Assembly: GCA_032622095.1 (NCBI GenBank)
Contig: CP136069.1
Location: forward strand, 158,089,043-158,153,042
Length of the DNA stretch: 64,000 nt
From: Siphonodentalium dalli
Lineage: Eukaryota > Mollusca > Scaphopoda > Gadilida > Siphonodentaliidae
Direction: 5' to 3'
Shown piece by piece: positions 10,559 to 24,306 of the stretch. The notes below the pieces were generated by a model that was not told where the DNA came from, ran no database searches, and was given only the letters and a program-made list of their open reading frames with translations. Position 1 is the stretch's first letter. Each line of letters begins with the position of its first letter. The position numbers and the translations under genes were made by a program.

Positions 10559-11802
10559 TATATATGTTGAATATTGGTGGTTTATATTGTTATTGAATTA
10601 AATATTAAATTTGAACTGCTAAACTATTAAACTATACAATTGATATGTTATGAATTGTAATTATAGGAAATTAATTGTTTAAATTGTGTCATATTTAGTA
10701 TGTGTTTAACAAAATTCTAAACTTGAACTGTTAAATTATTAAATGGAAATTGTAAGTAAAATGATTAATTTCTTCTAACATTCATGAGATCCGAGGAAAT
10801 TGCCCCAAATATTATGTGTAATGTAGTTTTAAAAGAATGTAAACCAATTTCAAGCAACAAATTGAATGACAGCAGCAGAAGTTATGAGAACCATTCCATG
10901 ATATATTCACAATATTTAAAAACTTATATCTTCATGACGATCTGCAGAGCTCTCCCCCTGAATAAGTAGGTGTCAGCAGCACAATCACCATATGAATAAT
11001 TGTTACAACTGTTCCTTTGTCGGATCTCAAAAACTAAAACAGATCAATGTGACATATTCTACACTATTACATTAAGAGCTTCACGTTTTAGATGACAAAA
11101 TTGATTTGTTGTGTACTTGAACTGTTGTATATTGATTGCTTATATAGTCATATTTATGTGTTGAATAACATATTAAACTTGAACTGTTAAATTAAATTGT
11201 AAGTAATGCTGGAGTGATATAATATAATAATGTAAGTGATATAATTCATCTTTAACTTTCATAACTGTTGATGTAAATTTCCCTGATATTAGTTGCAATG
11301 TAATAGTAATTTAGAAGAATGTATGCAATTAAAGTAAAGAATTTAATTGTAGATGCCGGAGACGTTAGAAGAACCATTCTATGAGTTACTTACAATGTTT
11401 TTAATCTAATTTATTCTGGCGATTTGCCTAGATTCACTCCTTGATTATATGTACATGCAATTCATATAGCCACACTACACATATTAGTTGTATTTTAGTA
11501 GTATTAATTGTAAGCCACGTTGTGGCTTGCGCTCCAAAATACACTTGATAATATTCGCTTTTGAATTATTCCCGGTATCGAAATAGGTCGATATATACTT
11601 GAACTACCTTTCTACGGGCATTATAGTTATGTCACAGAAAGACGCATTTATGTCATAAAAATGTTGATGTAAACATATTTTATTTGCATCCAGAATTAAA
11701 TACAGGGGATTGAGGCACAAGCTACAGAACTTATCTTCGTCCCGCTCCCGACAATAATATAAAGAACATGACATTTACATAAGTATAATATAAGGTACGA
11801 TT

Positions 11803-11897
11803 CACTTGTATAAAAAGTAGTATACAATATATATGGAATTTTGATATAACCGATGTCAAAATTCCATATATATTGTATACTACTTTTTATACAAGTG
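11803..11897. repeat. perfect hairpin with 42-bp arms
   Basis: Arms 11,803-11,844 and 11,856-11,897 are exact reverse complements around an 11-nt loop (TATAACCGATG). The right arm abuts copy 3 of the 'gcgctccaaaatac' repeat. Perfect pairing means either very recent origin or maintenance by gene conversion. Confidence 0.95.
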
Positions 11898-12559
11898 CAT
11901 CACGTGGTGGTTTGCGCTCCAAAATACACTTGACAATATTCGCTTTTGAATTGTTACCGGTATCGAAATAGGTCGATATATACTTGAACTACATTTCTAC
12001 GGGCATTATAGTTATGTCATGGAAAGACGCATTGATGTCATAAAATGTTAAACACGTTTAGGTCCCAAACAAACAACAGCCATGTGCACGGCATGGAACA
12101 GACAAGAATGTTCTGTGTTAGTCTATTCCGAATATCGTAGAACTAAAGACTGATACCATGGCAAGTAAATAAGCATGCATGGTATGCCAATCAAATCAAA
12201 CAATTGAACGATAAAAGCTTGAGAAGCTAGGAGAATCATTATATGAGGTATATGCAATATTTATAAAATAATTTCTCACTACGATTTGCTGAGATATACC
12301 TCCTGAATTCGTACTTGTATTTCAGTTATGTCTGCAGCGCAATCACCAAAGGAATAGTTAAAAATCATGATATATTTTGGGTCTAAATAATATAGATCTA
12401 ACGGATCCATTAGTTCCCGGTATTAAGATGTTCACTTTTGGAGGTAAAATTTATTTGTTATGTATATCTATTGAATATTGATTGTATATATTTTTACCAG
12501 TTGTACTATTTTCTGATATGTTGAATAAAATATTAAATTTGAACTGCTAAACTACTAAA

Positions 12560-13020
12560 TAAAATTTTACGTACTTTGATAGTGGGGACTGGAAAGAGAG
12601 CGATAAACACATGAACTACTGTTATACAACAATTATATACTCTGTAAAACATATTGCTGCTTGTTGCTTCTAATTTTCTCACACAAGTGAGGCAACTATT
12701 CCAAACTATTCCGCAGCGGATTATAGCAGAAGATGGGGTCATATCGGAGTAGCGAAATTATGCATTTCACGCCCTCTCTGGGTAAGCCACAATAGTCCGC
12801 GAGATACTGCACCAACCTGGTCTTCTGTAATTGTGTTCACATGCTAACAAGAAAAAAAGTGGCAGCAGAGACCCCAGGCAGGATGGCGTCCAACATACCT
12901 GCGGTTTTTCAGACGGGTGACTAGGTCAGTTTGATGCAAATTATAGTGAAAAATTATTGTCATACAAATGTATACAGGTTTGTGAAGCTAAAATATAATA
13001 CCACATTTTAGGGCAAAATG
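12560..13020. other. no feature recognised
   Basis: Mixed sequence between two repeat arrays. The minus-strand frame at 12,533-12,742 has no domain. Confidence 0.35.
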
Positions 13021-14350
13021 GGAACTCCCCGTCCAAGATGGCCACCACAATGGCCGCCCGAAGTGGAAAATTTGGTGATCTTTACAATCTATCTCTGTTT
13101 GGAACTGGTTGAGAACTGATCCCAGCCCCTTCAGATCCCTCAAATTTCGATTTAACTGAACGCATTATAAAATTTCACCAAAAATCACCCTTGGGATTCT
13201 AGTTATATTTCAACAAGAAATTAGCAAAATTGTGCAGTGTAAATAAGGTACACCATTACTTATAATATTCCAACTCAATGAAACCAAAATTGTGACTTTG
13301 GCTCAAAATGACTGCCAAAATGGTGGTCAAAATATGGGAAATGGTCAATATTGCCCCAGATTGCCATGTCATCGCTTACAGGTTGTGGTTGATGAACAAA
13401 ATTGATTATTTTGTCTTCTATACATTGAATACTAACATGTCTAATGCACCTTGGCTTACTGGTACTATTCTAACCACTGACATTAGTAGAATTATTGGAT
13501 TTTATTTTCTATCTCAAACTTGACATCAAAATCGACAACAAAATCACTTTTCATGTTTGGGTCGTTTTTTCAATTTTCAATATAATAGAACTATCTTTGT
13601 TATCGATGGTGTTTACTATTTTTAAATATGTAACACTGATGTGTTATAGACATAATTACTCATGATGGCATGCACAATGGCAACCAAATTTGGTAAAATT
13701 TGATTTTTCACATATATCCAGAAGATTTCTCTCTGCAGTTCCGAAAAGGTAGCTAATTGTGACTCACTTGACTCGTAGCGTGTCATGCAATCGCTTATAA
13801 ATTGTCACGGTGCTTGATGAACAGAACTGAAATATGTCTGATGTACTTAGAATGCCAACCATTTTTAAAATGCACCTTTGTTAATTTTTACTATCATAGC
13901 TACTGACATTACCAGAATTATCGGAATTGTCTATCGCGAGCTTGACATCAAAATCGGTTAAAAAAAATACTTTTCATGTTTTTCAAGTAACATGGAACTA
14001 TCTTTGATATTTAGTTAAATAGTTGGCATTTATTTTGGTGTCTATTGTTTGATCGGTCTTAAATGAATGACACTGAGCTGTTTAAGAAAACTCTCAAGAT
14101 AATGCATTCAAAATGGCAACCAAACTTAGAAACAAGTTAACTTTTCACATACATCCCGAACACTAGACTCTGCTGATCCGAAAATGTGTCACTGACTCAC
14201 TGACAACTAATGTTTCACATATAACCCGAACATTATTCTCTGCTGTTCCGAATGGTAGTAAATTGTGACTCACTTGGTTATTAACCATGTTACTTAATCA
14301 ACTGACAACTAAATGTTCTATTCTGGTTGTCTCAGTACCTTATGAGGTAT
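13020..14350 (+). repeat. degenerate tandem repeat, ~430-bp unit, about 3 copies
   Basis: Shared phrases such as 'cttgacatcaaaatcg' (13,520 and 13,950), 'ctactgacatta' with 'agaattat', 'tgccatgtcatcgctta'-like segments and 'ttccgaa..gtagctaattg' (13,740 and 14,250) return at roughly 430-bp spacing, together with 'aaaatggcaaccaaa' motifs. No coding is supported; the frame at 13,308-13,523 lies inside a unit. Confidence 0.6.
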
Positions 14351-14559
14351 TACAAATTCCTTTTAAAGGATGCAGTATTGATTTTTTAAAATGGAAATGG
14401 GCAGAACTTTGAAACTGATCTGAAAGGTACCATATGATGTGGACACCCTGGCCAAATAACACCAACAATTCTGGTCGATTGGCATCGAAATTGATTGACT
14501 AATGTCAGGAAACCAGACACTCACTTTATACACACCCCCTCATCCATGACCATACTTTG

Positions 14560-15910
14560 GTATGCCCGTATACCCCACATACGACTATGCAACCGCCATG
14601 AGTCACCTTGCATGCACACCAGGTATACTCCTACAACTCACTCATGACCGTATAGTCACCCTCTGTATACATATTCACCATATTCATGGTCATACAGTCA
14701 CTTTTTATTTGTTTACATCGTCGCCTCACCATTGGCCATGCAATCGTACCTTGTATATATATATATTTGCCACACACATATACATATATATACGTATATA
14801 CATATGCACCACACCTATAATCATATGGTCGCTCCATGTATAAATATACACCCCACTAATGTTCTTACGGCCATTCTGTTTAAACCAATACCCCGAACAC
14901 AAGGCTTTTCATACACCCCAGTCCTGCATACACATATCACTCATGACAATTCAGCCACTTGGTGTATATCCATACACAACATTCGTGGACATAGAATCAC
15001 TCATTGTTTACAAATTCACATCGCTATTGTCCATATGGTCAATCCATGTAAAGATATTGGCCACAACAATGGTCATATAGCACTCAAGATATACATATCC
15101 ACATGACCCATGCATATACATATGCACATCACCAATGGCCATACGGTCCTTCTATATACCAATACACCGCATAGCCGTATACCACCTCACAAATGGCCGC
15201 ATGGTCACTCCTGGTGTGCATATTGACCATACCCATATATCAACTCACGACATACATACACACCCCACTCATGGCCATAGAGTTAAATCATGTGCACATA
15301 TACACATCACAGCTCTTCAATGTATACCAATACCCTTCACACACGGCGATGCATACACCCCAGTCTGGAATATACACATTACACATTACTATTTAACCAC
15401 TCGATTTATATTAATACAACACATTTATAACCACATGTATACATATTCACTCCACCGTTGTGCATACGGTCACAAAATGTATACCTATTCGCCGTAACAT
15501 GGCCATATAGTCACTCAATATATGCATGTACACCCGCATATACACCTCATCATTTAATGGATAATCCAATACCATGTAAACACGGCCATTTGTACACTCC
15601 GTACTTGCATATACACCACAGCCACTCGCTGTATATTCATACACCCATCCATGATTATACAGCTAATCCATGTATAGGTATATACCCGCCGATGACAATA
15701 TATCCACAGCAGAGATGCATTCCATATATACGAATGCCCATAATTGCACTTCCAATATGCCCAAATGCCCACCAGTGACCATCCATATATACAGTTGTGC
15801 ACATACACTTCAACAATCCATCTGTATACATATTCACCACATTCATGGTCATACAGTCGCTTTTTATTTGTTTGCATCGTCGCCTCACCATTGGCCATAC
15901 AATCGTTACC

Positions 15911-15979
<69 letters not shown>

Positions 15980-17045
15980 TTGCCACACACATGGCATATT
16001 GCCGCTCAATATATACATATGCACCACACCTATAATCATATGGTCACTCCATGTATAAATATACATCCCACTAATGCTCTTACGGCCATTATATTTAGAC
16101 CAATACCCCGAACACAAGGCCTTTCATACACCCAAGTCCTGCATACACATATCACTCATGACAATTCAGCCACTTGGTGTATATCCATACACACCACATT
16201 CGTGGACATAAAGTTACTCATTGTTTACAAATTCACATCGCTATTGGCCATACGGTCTATCCATGTAAACATATTGGGCACAACAATGGTCATATAGCCA
16301 CTCAATATATACATATCCACATGACCCATGCATATAGTCACTACATGTATACATATGTACATCACCAATGGCCATACGGTCCTTCTATATACCAACACCC
16401 CGCACACCACCTCACCAATGGCCTCACCGTCACTCCTTGTGTGCATATTGACCATACTCATATATCAACTCACGATATACATACCCACCCCACTCGTGAC
16501 CATAGTTACTCCACGTGCACATATACACATCACAGCTCTTCAATGTATACCCTACACACACGGCGATGCATACATCCCAGTCTGGCATATACACATTACT
16601 CATGACTATTCAACCACTCGATTTATATTAATACAACACATTTATAACCACAATTATACATATTCGCTCCACCGTTGTCCATACGGTCACAATATGTATA
16701 CCTATTCGCCATACCATGGCTATATAGTCACTCAATATATACATGTATACCACATATACACCTCATCATTTAATGGATGATCCAATTCTCTGTAAACACG
16801 GCCATTTGTACACTCCTTACTTGCATATAAACCTCACCCATGGCAATTCAGCCACTAGCTGTATATTCATACACCTCATCCATTATCATACAGCTAATCC
16901 ATGCATATGTATATACCCGCCAATGACAATATATCAACAGCAGAGATGCATCCCATATTTACGAATGCCCATAATTGCACTTCCAATATGCCCAATCGCC
17001 CACCAATGACCATCCACCTATACAGTTGTGCACATACACTTCAAC
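14560..17045. repeat. satellite of a ~30-36-bp 'ccatggccatacagtcac' motif with a ~1.2-kb tandem duplication
   Basis: The whole stretch is built from degenerate units of the form CAC(C)-ATGGCCATA-GTCACTC-TGTATACATAT. On top of this, long identical stretches recur at ~1.21-kb offset: 'ggccatt..gtttaaaccaataccccgaac' near 14,870 and 16,080, 'cctcatcatttaatgga' near 15,545 and 16,758, 'cagttgtgcacatacact' near 15,790 and 17,022. The many open frames on both strands here (up to 166 codons) are rich in His, Tyr, Ile and Thr and come from the repeat. Confidence 0.8.
15911..15973. repeat. (TG)5(TA)26 microsatellite
   Basis: An uninterrupted dinucleotide tract inside the second 1.2-kb satellite copy. 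The matching position of the first copy (about 14,756) has only a short tract, so it expanded after the duplication. Confidence 0.95.
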
Positions 17046-17049
17046 AATC

Positions 17050-18640
17050 ATGCCAATAGAGTAATTTCGAGTCGAAACGGAATGTGGCATATGCTTAGTA
17101 TACCACAAGTCAGCAATCTGCAACTGATGATGACCCTATCAAAAACTTTGGCACCTTTTCCAAAACATCAACCTATTAGTAACATATAAAACCAAATTCC
17201 ACCTTTGGCATAAATAAATTATCTTTAGGGGGTACGTTCTAAAAACATTTTCAAAATTATTTTAAACCGCTCCAGAAATATACTCTCCATTTCTAAATTT
17301 GGTTATGAGAACAGGGAACAAATTGTCTGCAAAAAATTGGGACCCTGACCATAAAAACATGCCTATTCATTAATATGCTTAGCAGACAACCACCCCTTTC
17401 TCATACCTAAAAACCTTTTAATGAATGTAATCCCCTTATACCAAACCATATACCACTTAAGAGATATATATGCATGTAGAACATTAAATGATGTCTACAA
17501 ATTAACAATGTTTATAATGTACAATGGCTATATGTTATGTATGTCTGTCTGTCTGTTTGTTTAACTGTCTGTCCACTACCACGATAATTTATGTGCATCA
17601 GTATGCCTGGTTTGAACGCTTGCGCCCAGCATAGTACTACTAACTATAGGGTACTAGAACTTAATATTATTAAGGGGTATAGGACAATACCTTGGAATAT
17701 TCACATAATTGCCTTAATTATTATAAGGAGATACTATATTAAATGCCAAATCCTATATTAATTTTAACGGGCATTGTTATAAGCACAAATAAAATGGACT
17801 TAATCATGTTAAAGGATATTTAAGAAAAGGAACTTTACAATTATATAATACTATAATTTAAAATGTATATACATGTATAAGACACATAAGAGATTGTTAT
17901 AAATATAATCCATTAAAACATTTATACCCTTTTATGGCATACCCCTATAACGGCATAACCTTTATAGCAAAACTGGGCTGCTAGAAACCAAAAACTATAT
18001 TATACACTATTATAATATTAATAAAATAATTAGATTTATTCATAATTATATAGGGTTTGATATTCACTGCACATAATTGATAATCCACGGAATCTCATTA
18101 AGAAGGTTTTGAGGGAAGTTTTATTTTAATAAATATAAAACATATATGTATAAATGTAATTCAAAACAATTCGATCAAAAAGCAGACTATATACCCATTA
18201 TTATCAGACTATACTTTGTGTTTAAACTAAAACTAAATACCTCATTATTATACCTACAACATATTATTGACTTTACTTTTGACCTATATATAGGCTTGTT
18301 GACCAACTTTGGTTATAATTTAAAGGTATGCATACTAACAATTTTTTATAATTACCTACGACAATTTTAAGTTAACTTTTTATAAATGCATTCAATTATA
18401 ACCATAGTGAATACTATGATTGTTACATAACAATAGTAACAAATAATTCAACCTAAATACAATTTTGATAATTAAAAGATATTTGACTGACTTCCAGGGT
18501 GCTCTATAATTTTATCTTTTATTTCTGCCTTTTTACTTTTGACTGGCTAAAACTGCTCCTACGGCAGACTATCTGTTCATCATTAGCATAATACAGCTTC
18601 CGGTGAGCAAGGCAGGGTACCTTTTTTGTGGGCCCAGGAC
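17050..18640. other. no feature recognised
   Basis: AT-rich sequence, poor in G, without a supported gene. The 74-codon frame at 18,146-18,370 is compositionally like its surroundings and has no domain. Confidence 0.4.
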
Positions 18641-18659
18641 ACTGCGGCATCCCCCATTG

Positions 18660-19150
18660 CTCACTATGAATGTGGGCACCATAAAACATATACATTACCC
18701 ATAAGCATACAACCACTCAGTTATCCATACACCTCATTCATGACCATACAGCCAACACATGTATACATATTCACCCACCCATCACATTACAACCACCAAA
18801 TGTGCACTTGTACATCCCAAACGTGACCATACAGTCAATCCAGCATTCATATATACATACGCAACACACACATGACTATGTAGCTACTCTTGTTATGCCC
18901 ATACACCACGCCAATGACCATGCAGCCACACCATGTATACATAGTTACCTCACACATGACCACTCCGTGTATACCTATGCACCTAGCCATGAATAGCACA
19001 CGCATGACATATAGCTACTTCTTGTATACCTATTCACCACTACTTGCATATCTATGAATATCACCATAGACCATATATCAACTCCTTGTATAACTATTCA
19101 CACCAATAATGATTACACAATAACTCACTTTATACCTATGACCTCGCTGC
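18660..19150. repeat. second block of the 'gaccatacagccactc' satellite motif
   Basis: The same ~30-bp motif family as 14.56-17.05 kb (ATGACCATACAGCCA, TGTATACATATTCACC) recurs about a dozen times. The gap at 17.05-18.64 kb holds unrelated sequence, so the satellite has been interrupted or seeded twice. Confidence 0.75.
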
Positions 19151-20990
19151 CCTGGCTGCCATTTTTACATACACCATGTATTAAGTTGATGAATGCATGG
19201 TATATATTGGGCGGTTAGGTGAAATACTTCCTTCTCGAGACTTCGGAAAGAAGCTTTGAGAAATATAAAACTGATCTAAATAAACTTGTCCTGATGTAAC
19301 TAAGAAACTTAAGCACCTCGATCATTGTGTGATGGAAAAAGAGCGAGCAACTGTCTCAAACATTAATGTGACTGTCAATGACTAGAAAATAACTCATCAG
19401 TGCATCAAGCCAATCAGTCCGGATTTTTATCTCAGACCCCTGGTCCGATTTCAACAAAATTTGGTGGGGTGACTCAAGGTACCCTGGTGGATGATATAAC
19501 GGTGTTATTATTTTAAATTGGTTTTGTAAAAATGCGCAAGGAATCTAAAAAATAATTAATTTAAAACAAAATAGGGGCGCCGCTGAATAAAGGCTCTGGA
19601 ATTGTGTGTCTCCTGCACATTGACCTAGGTTTGCGAATACCAGCAATTTATAAAATAGTATTTCCAGTTGCAGCAGTCTAGATGAATTGGCGCTTAATAA
19701 CAGTTTTCTGGTATATCATGGATATGTCTACAAAACGGTGAGTCGAAATTCAAGATTAAGTTCACTGCCCTGAGATGTTATCAGCTTAATATGTATTACA
19801 GCCAAATAGCCAAAACACATGTTTGGTTGGTGTAACAGCTTGCAGGAGAAAAATTTATCTCACTGGATGTGCAGGGGATATGTATAATCTGTTTTTGTAA
19901 GATTGGGTGCGTATACCTATACTAGTATGTTATGTGCGCCTATCAGCTTCTGATGGGCTACTGTTTTTGTCCACGGAATCGATGCATTAGAATGTCCATT
20001 TAGGAGTATGGAATTTGACCAACCTGTTAGACCTATGTGGTTGACAAATGCATATCACCCGCTATTTGAAAATAATCTTCATATTTACCTGCATCAACCA
20101 TTTTTATTTCTTTAATAAAACATCTTCTGGTGTCAAAAACTGCAGGTTTGAGGTGGTGTGTCCGCGAAAATGCCAGATGCAAATATTTGGCACACCTTCC
20201 TGCAAATGTGTTACTACCCCCTGCTTATTTGAATTATTTTTCACGATTGGAAACAAACATGGTCGATATATGCCAAATTGTTTTTTTCGTGCTCTATTAT
20301 TTTTCGCTCAGTTTTAAATTCACCCACTGTGAATTGGATCGCCATCACGCAAAACTGACGAAAATATTTCCGCGAAGTCCTGTATCCTATTCTCCTATCT
20401 TGTTGGTCCCTAACGGCAAATTTAAAGATTACCACAACGCGTAGAAGATCATTTTTAATTGGTTAGTTCCGAAAATAGGTAGTTTTACTACACTTAGTCA
20501 AGCAATAATTGTGGTATTTCAATAGTTATGGGCGTCACTAACATGAAATCATACCAATGATGCGACATTAACGGCCACAAGTAGGCTGCAGGGTTCAGAA
20601 ACGAGACGTAGTTATACAAACCACTGTATCTTCCTCTTTTGGGTTGTACTATTGTTCGCCTTGTTTTGAAATGTGGCGGAAAATAGTACTTCGTGAATAT
20701 AATACTTGTACGAGTAGGCATAAGGTAAGATTTTTTGTGGTGAAGACAATACAGGCAAATACTTGTCATGCAACCCCGGCCGATTCGTACTCTCCATACT
20801 TCATCTTATGTTACTTTTATCGATGTTATGGCCACACCGCGTAATCCCTGACCTCCAACAGAAACAAGGAACTACTGATCTGGGTGATGATTGTTTATGA
20901 CATCATATTTATTTCAAAACTGATCCTTGTTTATAAAGTGTGAAACGAATATTGTTAACGTGACGTCATTGTGTAACCGCATTCGGTATA
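19150..20990. other. mostly unassigned; one weak cysteine-rich exon candidate
   Basis: A typical dispersed phrase ('ccgatttcaacaaaatttgg', 19,448) suggests old repeat. At 20,146-20,317 on +, after a possible acceptor (aaaaactgcag), the frame reads FEVVCPRKCQMQIFGTPSCK and continues with further cysteines to a stop at 20,317. The Cys spacing looks extracellular, but I cannot name a family and find no partner exons, so I do not call it as a gene. Confidence 0.3.
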
Positions 20991-20991
20991 T

Positions 20992-21330
20992 ATGCCGTTA
21001 ATTTCTAAGACAATCCAAGTAATGGAGTATGGCGCACCCATCATAGCAGCAGCCTCCAACAGCTCAATCGAAACCCTGCAGAAAGTCCAAAACAAAGCTC
21101 TCCGCACCGCTCACATCAGCCAATCTTCACACCAAACCAAGCCCTCCACGACGCAGCAGACATACCTACGATGAAACAACGGCTAACCGACCTCAGAAAC
21201 CAGACCCTCGCCAGAATTGACAACAGCCCACTCATCCAAGAACTCCATCTACGAAACCAGCTACTCTCCACCAAAAAAACCAAGTCCATCCTAGAAATCG
21301 ACAACACCGACAGACCCATCTAGATCCCAT
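20992..21330 (+). pseudogene. LINE ORF2 C-terminal fragment (jockey-like non-LTR retrotransposon)
   Basis: The + strand frame 20,992-21,174 reads VMEYGAPIIAAASNSSIETL then QKVQNKALR, the classic thumb segment after the reverse transcriptase of jockey-like LINEs (YGxPIW, LQxxQNKALR). After a frameshift near 21,125 the match continues (PNQALHDAADIPTMKQRL, then TLARIDNSPLIQEL) to a stop at about 21,322. The catalytic part is missing, so this is a 5'-truncated dead copy. The C-rich sequence to about 21,760 may be its 3' region. Confidence 0.7.
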
Positions 21331-21759
21331 ACAACCGTCAACCAAGCCAACCAACAGCCAAATCACCAACCAGCCAATAACCTCACCAGCCAACGCCAAT
21401 ACAGCCCCCAACCACTCCAGCACTTCGCCAGCCACACCACGAACCAAGCATCCAAGACGCATCAGCCTTAAAGCCAGCCAACCAACAGCCACACCAACCA
21501 GACACCCAGCCTAAACCCAAGCCTCACATCCCAACAGCCTCGACTCCTCCACCACGCTTCCACCGCTTTGCCTCCAAATACAACAGCCTCAACAATCGAT
21601 TTCCATCGAAGAATTAAAGAAAGGGTGAAGGGAACTGCACAATGCGTTCCGACCATCCTACCCGGCCTGCGGCCGGAAACCACACAACAACGACAATCCA
21701 ATCAGATCCTGTTGACTGCAGCGTTTAAATCCCGTCAAATATCTCAATTATTGGGATAA

Positions 21760-23905
21760 ATATTCCCTTGCCCAGACCCATCGATCTGTTGAAAGTTTCC
21801 AAACCAATGCTTACTTACTATGACTAAATGTTACCCAACTAAAATAAGGGATAAATTCGGTCTAAAATCTGACTGAAAGTACATGTACGACATGTAGCAG
21901 CATGGGTCTTTAAAAAGTACATTTTACAACGAATATTGGTTGGAAAATTTAAATATAACGTAATTGTATATTTGAGCTATCATAATCCATTTTCTAAGAC
22001 TGAAAAATCCAACCGATTTATAGTCAACACTCGATCGGTCTATGGCTTTTATAATCCAATTGTTGAAAATGTTACCAAGATGAGTGAAAGAAAAGCACCA
22101 ACCCCTTCCAACTGCCTCCTTTTCCTTGATGAAAGCAACTGATTATCCTGTGGCCCATCTAATTGAAATACAAATTTCCAACACTCAATAACGGTAAGTA
22201 TAACATCGGCCAACAAAACGAATGCGAATAACAATCTATCTATATCATAATATCTTTTTTATTGCAGTTGGCTCACCATACATTACCAGTCGATGTGATG
22301 AATTCTACCCGTAAAACAATTTGCGATTACAAAGCGTGTACTGGTACGGGGAGCTACCCGTACGCGTACCCATACACGTACCGGTTTGAAATCGCAAACT
22401 CGCTATTAATGGAAGTTAGCTCGACTGTTTACACTTGTGTTGATTGTTTTTGGAGGGTCATGCTGACAGATATAAGTATACCTTAATTTATCGGGCTCAA
22501 CAGTTGAATTTCGCAGACAAAATAACTTCAAACGATTATAATTCAACATATCCAAGTTCAAATAGGTTCATATTGAACCAACATTGATAACATAGCTTCA
22601 TTTTGGACTTATTTTATTCTGAAAGAAGCTCATAGTGTACTTTTACTCGTCTTCCACTGTTATGGCGCGTGCCACAACGAAAACGCATTATAAAGAGCGC
22701 AGATTTGGTAAGTCGATTTAGGTTCATATAAATCGTAATTCAGATTCAAATAATGCTGAAATGGATCTATTTGTGTTTTTTTTTTAATTTCAGATATGAG
22801 CTTATTTTCAGTATATCTTTATGATTAGAAGTTGCAATCAAATTGAATCAACCCGAATGACCTGGCAGCTATATAACTGAGAAATGCAACAAATGTTCTT
22901 AAGCAACGTCGCTAGGGACGCACTACTCAGTGACATGAGCACGTTTTACTCGTCGAGGGCCCCATTTTATAGTTTTACTAAAACTGACTATAGTTATCCG
23001 AATTATCTGTGGATTTTGCCATCTAATCTATCGATATTCCTTCTGCAGATGAAAACATGAGACCGTAAATTGTCTATATACTGCGGACTCGGAGGAAGAT
23101 GGAAGAAATCGCCGAATGATAATGCCAATATGCTATATAAAGATATACATAATACTTAGGAGTCGAATAACATTTAGTTATTATTTTAAATCATTTGGAT
23201 GACATCCGGGAACATATATCCCCGAATTGTTTTGGAAGAAATCATTGAGAGAGAAATTCCATATCATATCCCTTTAAAATATAAGACTCGTGAAAAGAAA
23301 GAGTACGTATTCATAAGTTGTGGTTTTAACAAGTTGTCCTATTCTATATGAGCGGAATCAGAGAGTTACATGTATTGTTATGGGTGAACACTTGTAATTA
23401 TCCTACTTGTTAATGTTATCGCATAGTATCGTGTAATCTAATTTAATTACGTATGTATATACTCGTGCATATCTGTACTGAAATGAGATGACCAATGATG
23501 AACTTGATATCCCATATATGGTACACATTGGATATACGTTTTCCTTGTTTCATTGCTATGTGTGACTTTTCAATATACCAATCAAAGAATTACTTAGAAC
23601 TAGAAACACGTGTTGCTCAAAGAGTTATAATAGAGCAAACATTCACTTGTTTTGATAAATGATGTTCGATTGAGGGCGATTAGGTGGAATGCTTCTAGAA
23701 ATGAATGAAATACGAAATTGTGTGAAATTGCCAATCGAAATTGTGTGAAATTGCCAATCGAAAGTAAGTAAATGGCTATAGTGATAAATTGTTTGCATTA
23801 CATTAATTCCACCTTCATTCCTAAATTAAGAAAAAGTAATGACGTTTTGTGCTGTATCTGATGAGAGGAAATTATCTACTGAGACTTGTAGATGCCACCC
23901 AAACT
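21760..23905. other. no feature recognised
   Basis: AT-rich sequence without supported genes. Minus-strand 22,049-22,234 could pass for a signal-peptide-like exon (LFAFVLLADVILTVIE), and + strand 22,262-22,486 is also open, but neither has supporting partners. Confidence 0.35.
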
Positions 23906-23906
23906 C

Positions 23907-24022
23907 GTCAACCATGGTCTACTGTGCGATTCTAAGTCAGCCATGGTCTACTGTGGGATTCTAAGTCAGCCATGCTCTACTGTGGGATTCTAAGTCAGTC
24001 ATGGTCTACTGTGAGGTTCTAA
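23907..24022. repeat. 29-bp tandem repeat, 4 copies
   Basis: The unit GTCAGCCATGGTCTACTGTG followed by GGATTCTAA repeats four times with exact 29-bp period and 1-3 substitutions per copy. Confidence 0.9.
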
Positions 24023-24306
24023 GTATATTCTGGACCACAGTCAGAACACAGGTGTGAATTTATGCCGTATCGGTGTTTCAAATATAATTTCATTTGAATA
24101 TGACGGGCACCAGTGTTGCACTGAAGCTGGAAATTAACACCTAAATAAAAAAAGTCCCCCCTAATATATTCTGTAAAATTCTTAATTGGATTTGTATGAA
24201 ACTTTCCATAAATGATTTGTGATACCAGAGACACCAAGCGTGCTAAGCAATGTGTTGAGAGGTGATATATGGCTGAGTCAGCACGAATTGAATGCGAGAG
24301 GGGCAC
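24019..24306 (-). pseudogene. possible LINE ORF2 C-terminal remnant
   Basis: The minus-strand frame reads IYHLSTHCLARLVSLVSQII, then after unrelated sequence NTGARHIQMKLYLKHRYGIN and SHLCSDCGPEYT. The order (basic LARLVSLVSQ, then TG-H-like and CSDCG) recalls the zinc-binding tail after RNase H in some LINEs. The TIR of the neighbouring element (24,137) cuts through it. Identity is tentative. Confidence 0.3.

Larger units (their letters stand above)
8050..12560 (+). repeat. array of a degenerate ~430-bp AT-rich repeat
   Basis: Two landmarks recur in order: 'cttgaactgtt' (near 8783, 9170, 9574, 10,613, 10,720, 11,182, 12,538) and 'cctcctgaataagtaggtg' with its 'aatcaccaatggaataa' continuation (near 9010, 9405, 10,340, 10,960, 12,300). 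Usual spacing is about 400-460 bp, with insertions. The same unit occurs in reverse at 25.2-27.1 kb. No protein coding is supported in it. Confidence 0.65.

Noticed and set aside
14562-17009. Overlapping ORFs of 60-166 codons on both strands
   Set aside because: They are translations of the tandem satellite and the TA tract, rich in His, Tyr, Ile and Thr in every frame, and the pattern repeats at 1.2 kb.
21116-21701. Trp/Val/Gly-rich minus-strand ORFs (60-86 codons)
   Set aside because: They are antisense shadows of the C-rich LINE 3' region on the + strand, where family motifs are recognisable.
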